Shown here: piece by piece, positions 1 to 8,634 of the stretch
Layout of the letters: each line of letters starts with the position of its first letter
Numbering within the stretch: position 1 is the stretch's first letter
Assembly: GCF_009617595.1 (NCBI RefSeq)
Contig: NZ_WIXK01000013.1
Coordinates: 1-64,000 of the forward strand
Reading direction: 5' to 3'
Length of the DNA stretch: 64,000 nucleotides
Source of the DNA: Tritonibacter aquimaris
GTDB taxonomy: Bacteria > Pseudomonadota > Alphaproteobacteria > Rhodobacterales > Rhodobacteraceae
Translations under genes and position numbers: made by a program
The notes under the pieces: generated by a model
What the model was told of the DNA's origin: nothing
Seen by the model: only the letters and a program-made list of their open reading frames with translations
The model's database searches: none

Positions 1-176
1 TCTTTGACCTGGGTGAACGGTTTGATCCAATCAATCCGCTGCGCCTGCTCACCCCAGAACGCTTCGGGATCTGAAACGGAAGCCTCATAAAGCGCGGTGT
101 ATTTAGCGCCGTCCACATGGGCGTTTTTTATTGTGTTTTCAGACGGGGCAAATTTGGTTCCCGGGGCGATTGTCAT
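1..176 (-). CDS. acsA: Acetyl-CoA synthetase, N-terminal part (runs off the window)
   Basis: Only the first 58 codons lie in the window, read leftward from an ATG at 174-176. The peptide begins MTIAPGTKFAPSENT and contains YTALYEASVSDPEAFWGEQA followed by RIDWIKPFT. This is the conserved N-terminal cap of AMP-forming acetyl-CoA synthetase, which activates acetate to acetyl-CoA through acetyl-AMP. The catalytic core lies outside the window, so activity cannot be judged. The end of the thiamine operon lies 175 bp away on the same strand. Confidence 0.85.
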   Translation of the reverse strand, partial: MTIAPGTKFAPSENTIKNAHVDGAKYTALYEASVSDPEAFWGEQAQRIDWIKPFTQVK

Positions 177-351
177 AACTCAATGTCCTCCCTGACTTTG
201 GCTTATACAGAAATGGGGCGAAACACCGGTTTCCCAGAGCGTGCACCGTGCTGTATGAGTTTGTTAGGCAACATAATGTCGGGAACTGTGGGAAGAAACT
301 ACAATTAAAGTCGTAAAAGGCAGCTGGAAATAACCAAACGCGCCAAGCGCC

Positions 352-1089
352 TTATTGATGGCGGCGCACCATATGGGTGCAAAGCCGATCGACACAGGCA
401 TGAAGCACCATCGTAAACAGTGCCAGCACCAGAAGGGCGGCAAACATCAGATCGATCTTTGCGCGCCCATTGGCCAGAAGCATCAGATAGCCAAGCCCCT
501 TGGAGGCACCAACCCATTCACCAATGATAGCACCAATTGGTGCGTAAACCGCAGCCAGTCGCAGGCCGGATGCAAAGCCGGGCAGGGCGGCGGGAATACG
601 GATCTGGCGCATTACCTGCCATTTGTTCGCGCCCATCACATGCGAAAGCCCAAGCCAGCCCTGCGGTGTGCGCATCAGTGCGTCAAAAAATGCGGATGTC
701 ACCGGGAAAAAGATAATCAGCAGCGCCATGGCGATTTTGGAGAGCAGCCCGTAGCCAAGCCAGAGTGTCAAAAGCGGTGCCAGTGCAAACACCGGGATGG
801 TTTGCGAAAACACCAAAAGCGGGCGCACCAAAGCCTGCGCGATTGGCGAGCTCGCAAGCCAGATCGCGGTCAGCCCACCAATCAGTGCGCCCAAAATGAG
901 GCCGATCATCACTTCCATGATGGTGATCAGCGCGTGTTCAAACAGCAATGCGCGGCTTTTCCAGAGGGTTTCAGCCACCAGCGCCGGGGCGGGCAGAATG
1001 AATTTGGGCAAGCCAAACAGGCTGACCACCGCTTGCCAGAGCGCAAGGCCCAACAGAATGGAAAGGGAGACGCGCAGGCTGTTTGTCAT
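352..1089 (-). CDS. thiX: ABC transporter permease for thiamine pyrimidine precursor (ThiX-like)
   Basis: A 245-residue inner-membrane permease of the binding-protein-dependent (BPD_transp_1) family. Several hydrophobic spans are visible, starting at about residue 6. An EAA-type cytoplasmic loop that contacts the ATPase is seen around MGANKWQVMRQIRIP. The ATG at 1087-1089 overlaps the stop of the upstream tenA by one base (TGATG); a TTG one codon earlier is an alternative. It is the last gene of the thiamine operon. With the ATPase and the NMT1-type binding protein it forms a ThiXYZ-like importer, which in characterised bacteria takes up N-formyl-4-amino-5-aminomethyl-2-methylpyrimidine. The substrate is inferred from operon context. 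Confidence 0.85.
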   Translation of the reverse strand: MTNSLRVSLSILLGLALWQAVVSLFGLPKFILPAPALVAETLWKSRALLFEHALITIMEVMIGLILGALIGGLTAIWLASSPIAQALVRPLLVFSQTIPVFALAPLLTLWLGYGLLSKIAMALLIIFFPVTSAFFDALMRTPQGWLGLSHVMGANKWQVMRQIRIPAALPGFASGLRLAAVYAPIGAIIGEWVGASKGLGYLMLLANGRAKIDLMFAALLVLALFTMVLHACVDRLCTHMVRRHQ

Positions 1090-1748
1090 CAAATGTGCTG
1101 TTCTACTGCAAAGCCTGCCCAGGCAGCATCAAAAAACGCGCGCTCCAGTTCGACAGCATCGGAGAAATTGCGGCGCACCTTGTCTTGTGCCGCGTCTGAA
1201 AGCGTGGGCCACACCGCATCGAGTTGGGCGCGCAGATAGTCCACCACACCCTGAAAACCCGCGCCCGCATGCAGCGTGATCCATTCGCCAAACCAGAATG
1301 GCAGATCCTTGGCGTTGTCTTCCATCGGGCTTGCCCAGCTGAGATAGCTCCACTCTGCAACTACCAGAACCGCAAGCATTTCTGCGTAATTGCCCGATAG
1401 GCGCGCACTGCGCATCAGATCCAAGAAGGCGGTGGTTTCTGGGGCGTGATTGGATGCTTCAGGCACATTCAACGCTTTGAGGCTGCGTTGGAAATAGGTG
1501 TTTTCCGGGCCGGTGATCACCGCCAGAAACTGCGCCGCAGGCACTGCGTCTGCAAGTGTGGGCGCATTGGAAATCGCCGCCGCCAGCAGGCGCACAAATT
1601 CTTCTACAAACAGGTAGTCCTGTTGCAGATAGCCGCGCATTTTATCCAGGTCGAGCGTGCCTGCGCCAAGGGCGTTGGTGAAAGCGTGCCCGGTGGCTGC
1701 GGTCCAGTTTTCAAGGTTCAGCTCTTTTAGCTGTTCGGTTGCGCGCAT
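1089..1748 (-). CDS. tenA: TenA family protein, glutamate (TenA_E) type
   Basis: A 219-residue all-helical TenA/THI-4 family protein. The motif YLQQDYLFVEEF carries the family's pyrimidine-binding Asp. At the position of the nucleophilic cysteine of Bacillus TenA, the sequence reads VVAEWSYLSW, with no Cys. This is the pattern of the TenA_E subgroup, which in plants hydrolyses aminopyrimidine and deformylates formylaminopyrimidine (established knowledge). A role in salvage of thiamin breakdown products is inferred. The ATG follows an AGGA ribosome-binding site and overlaps the end of thiZ by 22 bp. It is the second TenA homolog of the operon; the other is the Cys type at 2470-3144. Confidence 0.85.
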   Translation of the reverse strand: MRATEQLKELNLENWTAATGHAFTNALGAGTLDLDKMRGYLQQDYLFVEEFVRLLAAAISNAPTLADAVPAAQFLAVITGPENTYFQRSLKALNVPEASNHAPETTAFLDLMRSARLSGNYAEMLAVLVVAEWSYLSWASPMEDNAKDLPFWFGEWITLHAGAGFQGVVDYLRAQLDAVWPTLSDAAQDKVRRNFSDAVELERAFFDAAWAGFAVEQHI

Positions 1749-2473
1749 GATGGATCCTGTCGCAGAAAATTCAAAAGATCGGCCTGTAGCGACAACACTT
1801 TGCTGTCATCCACAGGTCGTGGAGTTGGGGAGGCAGGGGGCTCAATCGACGTGAGTTCTGCCTGCGATAGCACAAGGATCTGATGCCCCAGTCGCGCGGC
1901 CTCTGCCGGATCATGGGTCACATGCAAAACTGTGCGCCCCTTCAGCATGGTTGCTGCCAGATCCTGCATATCCGCCCGGGTGCGGGCATCAAGGGCAGAG
2001 AAGGGCTCATCCAGCAAAACCACCGGGCGATCCTCCATCAATGTGCGGGCCAGGGCAACGCGCTGACGCTGCCCTCCCGAAAGCTCAGACGGACGCTTAT
2101 GCAGATGTGCGCCTAGGCCCACCTCTTGCAGCAGATCCTGGGCGCGTTTGAGATCGGCTTTGTCGCCCCGCAGGCGCGCCCCAATGGTCACATTATGGGC
2201 AAGATCAAGCCAGGGCAGCAGCAGATCTTCCTGCGCCATAAGTGCGATGCGACCGCCCAATCTGTGATTGTCAGATGCGCCAAAGCTGCCGTCAAAGCGC
2301 ACGTCAGTGGCGATCCCTGCAAGCAGGTTCAAAATGGTGCTTTTGCCAACGCCAGAAGGCCCAAGCAAACAGCTCCAGCGCCCGGCGGGCAGGGTAATGT
2401 CCACCGGGCCAAACAGCCGGGCCTGACCAAAAGACGCGCTGCCGCGCAGATACAGGTCCGGCGCTGGGTTCAA
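1727..2473 (-). CDS. thiZ: ABC transporter ATP-binding protein (ThiZ-like)
   Basis: A 248-residue ABC ATPase. Walker A is GPSGVGKST, the signature is LSGGQRQRVALART, Walker B is RPVVLLDEPF, and the switch histidine is in HVTHDPAEA. The reading frame is open further upstream, but that part lies inside tenA. The TTG at 2471-2473, which shares bases with the tenA stop as TTGA, is the most likely start because the neighbouring operon genes are coupled the same way. It should energise the ThiX permease for import of a pyrimidine precursor. Family membership is certain; substrate is inferred from the operon and riboswitch. Confidence 0.87.
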   Translation of the reverse strand: MNPAPDLYLRGSASFGQARLFGPVDITLPAGRWSCLLGPSGVGKSTILNLLAGIATDVRFDGSFGASDNHRLGGRIALMAQEDLLLPWLDLAHNVTIGARLRGDKADLKRAQDLLQEVGLGAHLHKRPSELSGGQRQRVALARTLMEDRPVVLLDEPFSALDARTRADMQDLAATMLKGRTVLHVTHDPAEAARLGHQILVLSQAELTSIEPPASPTPRPVDDSKVLSLQADLLNFLRQDPSCAQPNS

Positions 2474-3144
2474 GGCTTCAGCCCCATGTCCCAAAAGCCA
2501 ACTTCGAGCCGCGTGGCCACGGTAAAACGATCCGAAAGCGCCGACCAACGTGGGCTGGTTTCCGGGTTTGCCCCCAGCCGACGTGTGACCGCACCATCAA
2601 GCAGTGCGCCAACCGCGTGACAGACGCTTTGATACTCTTCACCTGCATAGGTGTCGATCCAGTCCTGATAGGGGGTATCGCTTGCTTCGGCTTTTAGCCG
2701 GGCACCAATTTCACCATATCCCATCACACAAGGTGCAAGCGCAGCCAGAAGATCCAGGAAATCACCGGAGTGACCTGCATCCAGCACATAGCGCGTATAG
2801 GCAAGGTTTTCCGTGCGCTCTTCGGCCTTTGCCAGATCGGACTCAGAAATCCCGGCCTCAGCACAGATCCCGATGTGGAGTTTCATCTCTTCATCGATCA
2901 GCGCATTTACCGTCGCAGCGCAGAGGCGCATTTCATCGATCGTATCTGCCTTGGTTACAGCCAGGGCCCAGGCACGTGAGAAATGGATCAGGAAGATATA
3001 ATCCTGCACCAGATAGTGCAGGAAAGCGGCGCGCGGCAGGCTGCCGTCGCGCATGCCCTCGACAAATGCGTGGCGGGTGTAGGCGGGCCAGGTTTCCCCG
3101 GCCGCCGCGCGCCATTTGCCAAAAATGGATCCGTAGTCAGGCAT
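2470..3144 (-). CDS. tenA: TenA family protein, cysteine (TenA_C) type thiaminase II
   Basis: A 224-residue TenA family protein. It keeps the catalytic cysteine in LAALAPCVMGYGEIG, the pyrimidine-binding Asp in YLVQDYIFLIHF, and the late Glu in TRLEVGFWDMG. TenA_C enzymes hydrolyse 4-amino-5-aminomethyl-2-methylpyrimidine to HMP and also cleave thiamin. Here the likely job is to convert the imported degradation product into HMP for ThiD. The gene begins 2 bp after thiY and is coupled to thiZ by a 4-base overlap. Having both TenA classes in one operon suggests consecutive or complementary salvage steps. Confidence 0.9.
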   Translation of the reverse strand: MPDYGSIFGKWRAAAGETWPAYTRHAFVEGMRDGSLPRAAFLHYLVQDYIFLIHFSRAWALAVTKADTIDEMRLCAATVNALIDEEMKLHIGICAEAGISESDLAKAEERTENLAYTRYVLDAGHSGDFLDLLAALAPCVMGYGEIGARLKAEASDTPYQDWIDTYAGEEYQSVCHAVGALLDGAVTRRLGANPETSPRWSALSDRFTVATRLEVGFWDMGLKP

Positions 3145-3146
3145 GC

Positions 3147-4082
3147 TTATTCGCCCAGATCCACAGCCAGATCACCAACCGCTTTGATCTCTTCGATCAG
3201 GCCAGCCTCGTGCAGGAAGGTTTCAAACCGGGTGTAGCGGCCTTCGTCCAGCGCTTCGGGGCGCAGGGCAAAACGGGGCAGGGTGTCGACCCAGGCTTTG
3301 GCATTCAGCTCGTCTTGCAGCTCGGGCGAGGTGGCAGAGAAGATTTCCCAGCTTTCCTCTGGGTGGTTGACGATATACTGCGTCGCCTTTTCAGTTGCGG
3401 CCATGAAACGACGCAGCTTGTCTTCGTCCATCAGCTCAGGATTGGCGACGTAGATCAGCTCGTCGTAAGAGGGGATGCCTTCTTCTTCGATGTAGAAGCA
3501 GCGGCCTTCGACCCCTTCGATTTCCATCTGGTTCAGTTCAAAGTTGCGGTACGCGCCGATTACGGCATCAACCTGACCAGACATCAGCGATGGCGACAGC
3601 GACCAGTTCACATTCACCAGTTCAATGCTCTCATAGTCCACGCCATGTGTGCCAAGAACGGTGCCCAGCAGTGCCTCTTCGACGCCTGCAACGGAGAAGC
3701 CGATTTTCTTGCCTTCAAGGTCGGCGATCTCTTTGATTGGACCGTCTTCCAGCACCAGAAGACAGTTCAATGGCGTCGCAACCAGCGTGCCAACACGTTT
3801 CAGCGGCAGACCTTCGGCCACCTGCAGGTGCAATTGTGGTTGATAGGAAATCGCGAGATCCGCTTTGCCAGCAGCAGCAAGCTTTGGTGGGTCTGCCGGA
3901 TCTGCCGGGGGGATGATCTCAACTTCGAGGTTTTGATCGGCGAAGTAGCCGTTTTCCTGCGCAATGATGATCGGGCCGTGGTCGGGGTTAAGGAACCAAT
4001 CAAGCAGCAGCGTCATCTTGTCAGCGGCAACAGCCGGGCTGGCAACGGTCAGTGCCAATACGGCGGTAAGTGTCTTTTTCAT
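3147..4082 (-). CDS. thiY: NMT1/THI5-type periplasmic substrate-binding protein (ThiY-like)
   Basis: A 311-residue exported binding protein. A Sec signal peptide (MKKTLTAVLALTVASPAVAA) precedes an NMT1/THI5-like domain that starts MTLLLDWFLNPDHGPIIIA and contains the ENGYFADQ motif typical of pyrimidine-binding ThiY proteins. The ATG at 4080-4082 is preferred over longer versions because a GGAG site precedes it and the signal peptide starts there. It sits between thiF and tenA with 2-bp gaps, so translation is probably coupled. It likely captures formylaminopyrimidine or a related compound in the periplasm for ThiX/ThiZ. Confidence 0.88.
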   Translation of the reverse strand: MKKTLTAVLALTVASPAVAADKMTLLLDWFLNPDHGPIIIAQENGYFADQNLEVEIIPPADPADPPKLAAAGKADLAISYQPQLHLQVAEGLPLKRVGTLVATPLNCLLVLEDGPIKEIADLEGKKIGFSVAGVEEALLGTVLGTHGVDYESIELVNVNWSLSPSLMSGQVDAVIGAYRNFELNQMEIEGVEGRCFYIEEEGIPSYDELIYVANPELMDEDKLRRFMAATEKATQYIVNHPEESWEIFSATSPELQDELNAKAWVDTLPRFALRPEALDEGRYTRFETFLHEAGLIEEIKAVGDLAVDLGE

Positions 4083-4084
4083 CG

Positions 4085-5071
4085 TTAAGTCTCCGAAGTC
4101 TGGCTTTGGTCTCCCAAAGCAATCATGGCGATGGGCCCTGCGTGATGCGGGGCAAGGAGCTCGGCCGCAGCCCAGGCGCGAAGGCCAGAGCGACAGCACA
4201 GCAAAATGCGCTGGCCGGGTTGGGCTGGCGGTTGGGTTTGGTTCAAATCATCGACGCTGAGACGTAGCGCATCTTCACGCGGCAGGGGGCCTTCGTCGGG
4301 CGTGCGCAGGTCAATTACCAGATCGTTTGTGCGGATCTGTGAGGCGTCGATAAAAGCAGGGCGATGTTCAGGTTCGGGCGCGCCATCAAAGCGAAAGCCA
4401 CCAAAACGGAAATCCCGCGCATCAAAGGTCACAAGCTGGCCCAAAGGGCTGGGTGCCTGCCCCTGAAGAATGGCAATTGCCATCTGCGCCTGAAGCGTTG
4501 CAATCACGCCCACCACAGGCCCCAAGACGCCAAGGGTTGCACAGGTTCCAGCTGCGCGGGGGAGGTCAGGAAACAGCGCGCGCAGCGAAGGTGCACCAGC
4601 ACAGAAGCCGCCGACATAGCCATCCATCCCCACCACAGACGCACTGATGAGCGGCAGATGCATCTTTTGACACATGTCAGAGGAGATATAGCTGGCGGCG
4701 AAACTGTCAGCGCAGTCGAGCACAAGATCCATACCCTCGCAGAGGTTTTCCGCAGAGGCGGGATCAAAGGCACCGACATGGGCCACAATAGTGCAGTCTG
4801 CATTCAAGGTGCGCAGATGTTTTGCTGCGGCCTCTGCCTTTGGCGCGCCGACGTCGCTCTCACGAAACAGCGTCTGGCGATGCAGATTAGAGAGCTCTAC
4901 CGTGTCGGGATCGATAATGTGGATTTCGCCAACACCCGCACCCGCAAGATAGGGCAAAAGCGGTGCAGCAAGGCCACCTGCACCAATTACCAGAAGACGC
5001 GCACGCGCAAGCTTGGCCTGACCTTCAGGGCCAAATTCGGGTACAGCAATCTGGCGCGCGTATCGGCTCAT
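4085..5071 (-). CDS. thiF: ThiF/MoeB-type adenylyltransferase with C-terminal rhodanese domain
   Basis: A 328-residue E1-like enzyme. The nucleotide-binding region has VIGAGGLAAPLLPYLAGAG and DPDTVELSNLHRQTLF. The catalytic-region cysteine is kept in GTCATLGVLGP. The last roughly 90 residues form a rhodanese-like domain (VIDLRTPDE, then LLCCRSGLRA with the candidate persulfide cysteine). It should adenylate the C-terminal Gly-Gly of ThiS and help load sulfur for thiazole synthesis. The two CxxC pairs that bind zinc in E. coli ThiF and MoeB are not visible (SLRALFP where CxxC is expected). The start is coupled to thiE by ATGA. Confidence 0.88.
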   Translation of the reverse strand: MSRYARQIAVPEFGPEGQAKLARARLLVIGAGGLAAPLLPYLAGAGVGEIHIIDPDTVELSNLHRQTLFRESDVGAPKAEAAAKHLRTLNADCTIVAHVGAFDPASAENLCEGMDLVLDCADSFAASYISSDMCQKMHLPLISASVVGMDGYVGGFCAGAPSLRALFPDLPRAAGTCATLGVLGPVVGVIATLQAQMAIAILQGQAPSPLGQLVTFDARDFRFGGFRFDGAPEPEHRPAFIDASQIRTNDLVIDLRTPDEGPLPREDALRLSVDDLNQTQPPAQPGQRILLCCRSGLRAWAAAELLAPHHAGPIAMIALGDQSQTSET

Positions 5072-5664
5072 TTGCAGAGTTCCAACCATTCGCGCACGCG
5101 CCCTTCGGGATCTTGGTTGAGCGTAATATCGGTTACCGCAGCTACAACATCCGCACCGGCCGCATAGGCACCGGGGGCGCGTTCAACGTTCATGCCGCCA
5201 ATCGCAATTAGGGGCATGTCACCGATGCGCTCTTTCCAATCCGTAAGTTTTTCAACACCTTGTTGGTGCCACTTCATCTTTTTCAGGATGGTTGGATAGA
5301 TCGGTCCCAGCGCAACATAGTCTGGCTGACACAGCATCGCACGCTGCAGCTCGGGGATGTCATGCGTTGACAGGCCCAGTTTCAGACCAGATGCACGAAT
5401 GGCTGCCATATCTGCGGTACTCAGGTCTTCTTGCCCCAGGTGCAGCCAGTCGCAGTCCAGTTCAATTGCAAGCTGCCAATAGTCGTTAACCACCATAAGG
5501 CAGTCGTGCTCACGGCAGATGGCCTGCGCAGCTTTGATCTGTGCCCGCAGTTCCGCCTCAGGCTGGTTTTTGATGCGCAGCTGCACCAGCTTGACCCCAA
5601 GCGGAACCAGCCGTTCAACCCAGTTGACATGATCAAAGATCGGATAAAAACGCGGCAGGTTCAT
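5068..5664 (-). CDS. thiE: Thiamine phosphate synthase
   Basis: A 198-residue TIM-barrel enzyme that joins HMP-pyrophosphate and carboxy-thiazole phosphate to give thiamine phosphate. Family features include KLVQLRIKN, VVNDYWQLA (the usual NDR region is NDYW here), DWLHLGQEDL, GPIYPT and the late IAIGGMN phosphate-binding loop. The ATG at 5662-5664 overlaps the thiG stop by one base (TGATG); a GTG one codon upstream is the alternative. It is flanked by thiG and thiF within the riboswitch-controlled operon. Confidence 0.9.
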   Translation of the reverse strand: MNLPRFYPIFDHVNWVERLVPLGVKLVQLRIKNQPEAELRAQIKAAQAICREHDCLMVVNDYWQLAIELDCDWLHLGQEDLSTADMAAIRASGLKLGLSTHDIPELQRAMLCQPDYVALGPIYPTILKKMKWHQQGVEKLTDWKERIGDMPLIAIGGMNVERAPGAYAAGADVVAAVTDITLNQDPEGRVREWLELCK

Positions 5665-6434
5665 CACAGGAACGCCTTTCCAATAACGGGGGTAGAAGGG
5701 GCGGCCATATCGCGTGGCTCCATCGGGTCGGCCTCATAGGCCATGCGACCGGCCTCTACTGCCTGCGCAAATCCAACCGCCATCTGTGCGGGATCACCCG
5801 CCTTGGCAACGGCCGTGTTCAGCAGTACCGCATCAAAGCCAAGCTCCATCGCGGCGGCGGCCTGGCTGGGCAGGCCAAGGCCCGCATCAACCACCATCGG
5901 CACGTCTGGGAATTGTGCGCGAATTGTGCGCAGCCCGTAGATATTTGAAAGCCCAAGGCCAGAGCCGATTGGCGCCCCCCAGGGCATCAAAACTTCGCAG
6001 CCTGCGTGCAAAAGCCTTTCCCCAAGGATCAAATCTTCCGTGGTGTAAGGAAAGACTTTAAACCCATCTTCTGAAAGGATTTTTGCAGCTTCTACCAGTG
6101 CAAATGGATCTGGTTGAAGCGTGTCCATATGGCCGATGACTTCGAGCTTGATCCAATCGGTGTCAAACAGCTCACGCGCCATATGAGCGGTGGTGACGGC
6201 TTCGCGTACCGAGTGGCAGCCTGCGGTGTTGGGCAGCACCGCAACGCCCAGATCCTTGATCAGATCCCAAAAGGCGTTTCCGGCCCTGTCATCACCGGCC
6301 TCACGACGCACCGAAACGGTGGCAATGCCCGCGCCTGAACGTTTAAACGCATCCGCCAGAATGGCAGGCGAGGGGTATTGTGCCGTCCCGAGCATCAGGC
6401 GCGATTGCACTTCGGTTCCATAAAAAATGGCCAT
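5664..6434 (-). CDS. thiG: Thiazole synthase
   Basis: A 256-residue ThiG that builds the thiazole phosphate from deoxyxylulose 5-phosphate, dehydroglycine and ThiS thiocarboxylate. The Schiff-base lysine is in [10 protein letters not shown], and the phosphate and glycine loops are in [16 protein letters not shown] and [32 protein letters not shown] matches the normal ThiG N-terminus, so the ATG at 6432-6434 with a GAGA site is chosen over a start 12 codons earlier. It lies 28 bp after thiS, with which it forms a complex. Confidence 0.92.
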   Translation of the reverse strand: MAIFYGTEVQSRLMLGTAQYPSPAILADAFKRSGAGIATVSVRREAGDDRAGNAFWDLIKDLGVAVLPNTAGCHSVREAVTTAHMARELFDTDWIKLEVIGHMDTLQPDPFALVEAAKILSEDGFKVFPYTTEDLILGERLLHAGCEVLMPWGAPIGSGLGLSNIYGLRTIRAQFPDVPMVVDAGLGLPSQAAAAMELGFDAVLLNTAVAKAGDPAQMAVGFAQAVEAGRMAYEADPMEPRDMAAPSTPVIGKAFL

Positions 6435-6462
6435 ATGTCTGTCTTTCTCAGCCGCTTGGTGT

Positions 6463-6660
6463 TCAGCCACCTTGGCGTGGGGCTACGATTTCGATCCGGT
6501 CACCGTCGCGCAGCGCGGAACTGGCGCGCAATGTGGCCGGTACAAATTCTTCGTTCACGGCTGTTGCAACTTTGGCGTCGCCATAGCCAAGTTCAATCAG
6601 TGCGTCACTCAGCAGGGTTGCGGCCAGGGTCTGGGCCTCACCATTCACCGTGATCTTCAT
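6463..6660 (-). CDS. thiS: Sulfur carrier protein ThiS
   Basis: A 65-residue ubiquitin-fold protein ending in the diagnostic Gly-Gly ([10 protein letters not shown]). ThiF adenylates this C-terminus, which then becomes a thiocarboxylate that gives sulfur to ThiG. Its start lies 23 bp inside the end of thiO, consistent with translational coupling. Length and C-terminus are normal for the family. Confidence 0.93.
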   Translation of the reverse strand: MKITVNGEAQTLAATLLSDALIELGYGDAKVATAVNEEFVPATLRASSALRDGDRIEIVAPRQGG

Positions 6661-7624
6661 CCATCATCTCCGGTTTAATGTCATCGCAGATCAGTTCTGC
6701 AACCTGGCGCGCCATGGCTGGGGCCAGAAGATATCCGTGGCGGAACATGCCATTGACATAGATCCGTTGCCCGCGGCGTCGAATGCGCGGCTGGTTGTCA
6801 GCAAAAGCGGGGCGGGCATCAACGCCAATTTCCAAGATCTCTGCTTCGCCAAAGGCCGGGTGCAGCGCAAAAGCCGCGGTTAGCAGCTCAAGCGTGGAGC
6901 GCACAGTGGGGCGGGTACGCTCGCCACTTTCGATCTGGGTCGCACCCAGCATAAACACCCCATCACCGCGCGGCACCACATAAAGCGGGAAACGCGGATG
7001 CAGCAGGCGCACAGGGCGGTGCAGTTTTACTTCGTTGCTGCGCAAAATCACCATTTCGCCTTTGACGCCGCGCAGGTCTGTTAACGTGTCCTGCGCTGCG
7101 AGCCCCCGGCAATCAATGATGCGGCCGCTGGTTGGTTCGTCCTTTGTGAAGGTGACGTCGCGCGCAACCAGCCCATCCCATAGTTCTGCAAGCGCAGAAC
7201 GCGGGGTGATATGGGCTTCGCTTTCAAACATCAACGCCTCAGAAAACCGGCCTGCGAGGTCAGGCTCAATGGTGCCGATGTCTGTGGCGTTCAGATGTGT
7301 GTGCCCTTTGGTGCGGCGGGAAAAACGCGCCAGCTCGCGCCGGTCGCGGCCTAGCGTGACCACCAATGATCCATTGCGAATGACGCGCACACCCTGACGT
7401 TCCCACCAATCGGCGGCTTCTTGACCCAGACGCACAACCGGCTCTTCGGCGCTTTCGCCTTCGCAAAACGGCGCAAGCATCCCTGCAGCCCACCACGAAC
7501 AGGCCTGCGGGCCTGGCGCGTCGCCTTTTTCACAGATTTGAACCGGCACACCACGCGCCGTCAGCTCAGTTGCGACGCACAGGCCAACGATACCGCCGCC
7601 AAATATTGTAATCGGTGCAGTCAC
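6638..7624 (-). CDS. thiO: Glycine oxidase ThiO
   Basis: A 328-residue FAD-dependent amine oxidase (DAO family). The N-terminal dinucleotide-binding motif is IFGGGIVGLCVATELTARG, and the C-terminal region RIRRRGQRIYVNGMFRHGYL is typical of ThiO. It oxidises glycine to the imine used by ThiG, the aerobic replacement for ThiH. The start is a GTG sharing bases with the thiD stop (GTGA). Its position directly before thiS and thiG fits the function. Confidence 0.9.
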   Translation of the reverse strand: MTAPITIFGGGIVGLCVATELTARGVPVQICEKGDAPGPQACSWWAAGMLAPFCEGESAEEPVVRLGQEAADWWERQGVRVIRNGSLVVTLGRDRRELARFSRRTKGHTHLNATDIGTIEPDLAGRFSEALMFESEAHITPRSALAELWDGLVARDVTFTKDEPTSGRIIDCRGLAAQDTLTDLRGVKGEMVILRSNEVKLHRPVRLLHPRFPLYVVPRGDGVFMLGATQIESGERTRPTVRSTLELLTAAFALHPAFGEAEILEIGVDARPAFADNQPRIRRRGQRIYVNGMFRHGYLLAPAMARQVAELICDDIKPEMMDEDHGEW

Positions 7625-8448
7625 GACCAGACCTCATGAAAGTGATGCACAGGCCCATGTCCGTGTCCGATGTTGATCTTGTCAGCCGCTACGATGGCTT
7701 CATGCAACCAGCCATGCGCATGTTTCATCGCGTCTGACAGCGTTGCGCCCTTTGCAAGCTCTGCCGCCAAAGCGGAGGACAGGGTGCAGCCGGTACCATG
7801 AGTGTTATGCGTATTCATGCGAGGGGCGCGAAAATCTTCTACGCTGTTTGCGGTAATCAGTCGATCAAGACAGGTTGCCCCGGCGGCGTGACCGCCCTTC
7901 ATCAGCACGGCTTTCGCCCCAAGGTCACACAGCGCACGCCCCTGCATCAGGGCGACTTGTTCATCACCGGCCTCTTCGGTCTCAAGCAGGCATGCCGCCT
8001 CGGGAAGGTTGGGGGTCAGCACATCCGCGCGCGGCAGCAGCTGTGTTTTTAATGCGCCAATCGCGTCTTCGGCCAGCAATGCATCGCCGGATTTGGCTAC
8101 CATGACCGGATCTAGCACCACGAGCCCGTCATAGGCTTTTAACGCGTCTGCGACCTCTTCGATCAATTCGGCATTTGCAAGCATGCCAATTTTGATTGCA
8201 CCGATCGCAATATCGCTGAGCACGGCGTCAATCTGTGCGGCAACCATGCCGGGCGCAAGCGTTTCAACTCGCGTCACCCCTTGGGTGTTTTGTGCGGTGA
8301 TGGCGGTGATGGCACTACATCCATACACGCCAAGCGCGGAAAATGTTTTGAGATCCGCCTGAATACCTGCGCCACCGCCACTGTCAGAACCTGCAATGGT
8401 CAGGGCCGCAACCGCCTGAGGATGGCTTTGGGGGATGCCGGTGGTCAT
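7621..8448 (-). CDS. thiD: Bifunctional hydroxymethylpyrimidine kinase / phosphomethylpyrimidine kinase
   Basis: A 275-residue ribokinase-fold kinase. It has SDSGGGAGIQADLKTF near the N-terminus and the anion-hole motif NTHGTGCTLSSALAAE near the C-terminus. It phosphorylates HMP and then HMP-phosphate to the pyrophosphate used by ThiE. The frame is open 31 codons further upstream, but MTTGIPQSH (ATG at 8446-8448) is the likely start because the upstream part runs into the leader region. It is the first gene of the operon, about 95 bp after the riboswitch. Confidence 0.92.
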   Translation of the reverse strand: MTTGIPQSHPQAVAALTIAGSDSGGGAGIQADLKTFSALGVYGCSAITAITAQNTQGVTRVETLAPGMVAAQIDAVLSDIAIGAIKIGMLANAELIEEVADALKAYDGLVVLDPVMVAKSGDALLAEDAIGALKTQLLPRADVLTPNLPEAACLLETEEAGDEQVALMQGRALCDLGAKAVLMKGGHAAGATCLDRLITANSVEDFRAPRMNTHNTHGTGCTLSSALAAELAKGATLSDAMKHAHGWLHEAIVAADKINIGHGHGPVHHFHEVWS

Positions 8449-8542
8449 GCCTATGTCTCTCTCATGTGGGCGCCGACACTGAGGAGACGAAAATGGACAG
8501 ATCGCCCGCACCGCTGAACATGCGACTTGGCAACATATCACG

Positions 8543-8634
8543 CGGTCTCCGTTTCCTACGCCGGCACTGCCCGGATCAGGTTCGATGGGTTGATTTTACT
8601 CTCTCAGCCTTCAAAAAAGGCACCCCAACGGAAG
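8543..8634 (-). promoter_or_regulatory. TPP riboswitch (THI element) in the thiDOSGEF leader
   Basis: On the minus strand this stretch carries the THI-box signatures in order: GGGGTGCC, GGCTGAGAGAG, AACCTGATCCGGGCAGTGC and CGTAGGAAACGG. The outer ends pair as CCGTT/AACGG (P1). It lies in the leader of thiD and should lower expression of the whole operon when thiamine pyrophosphate is abundant. A second copy precedes thiC at 29350. Confidence 0.95.

Noticed and set aside
355-1239. Long plus-strand open frame (294 codons) opposite thiX and tenA
   Set aside because: It is rich in Gln, His and Arg without domains and lies opposite well-supported genes; typical antisense shadow in high-GC DNA.
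2604-4088. 494-codon plus-strand frame opposite tenA and thiY
   Set aside because: Compositionally odd and opposite two genes with family motifs and coupled starts.
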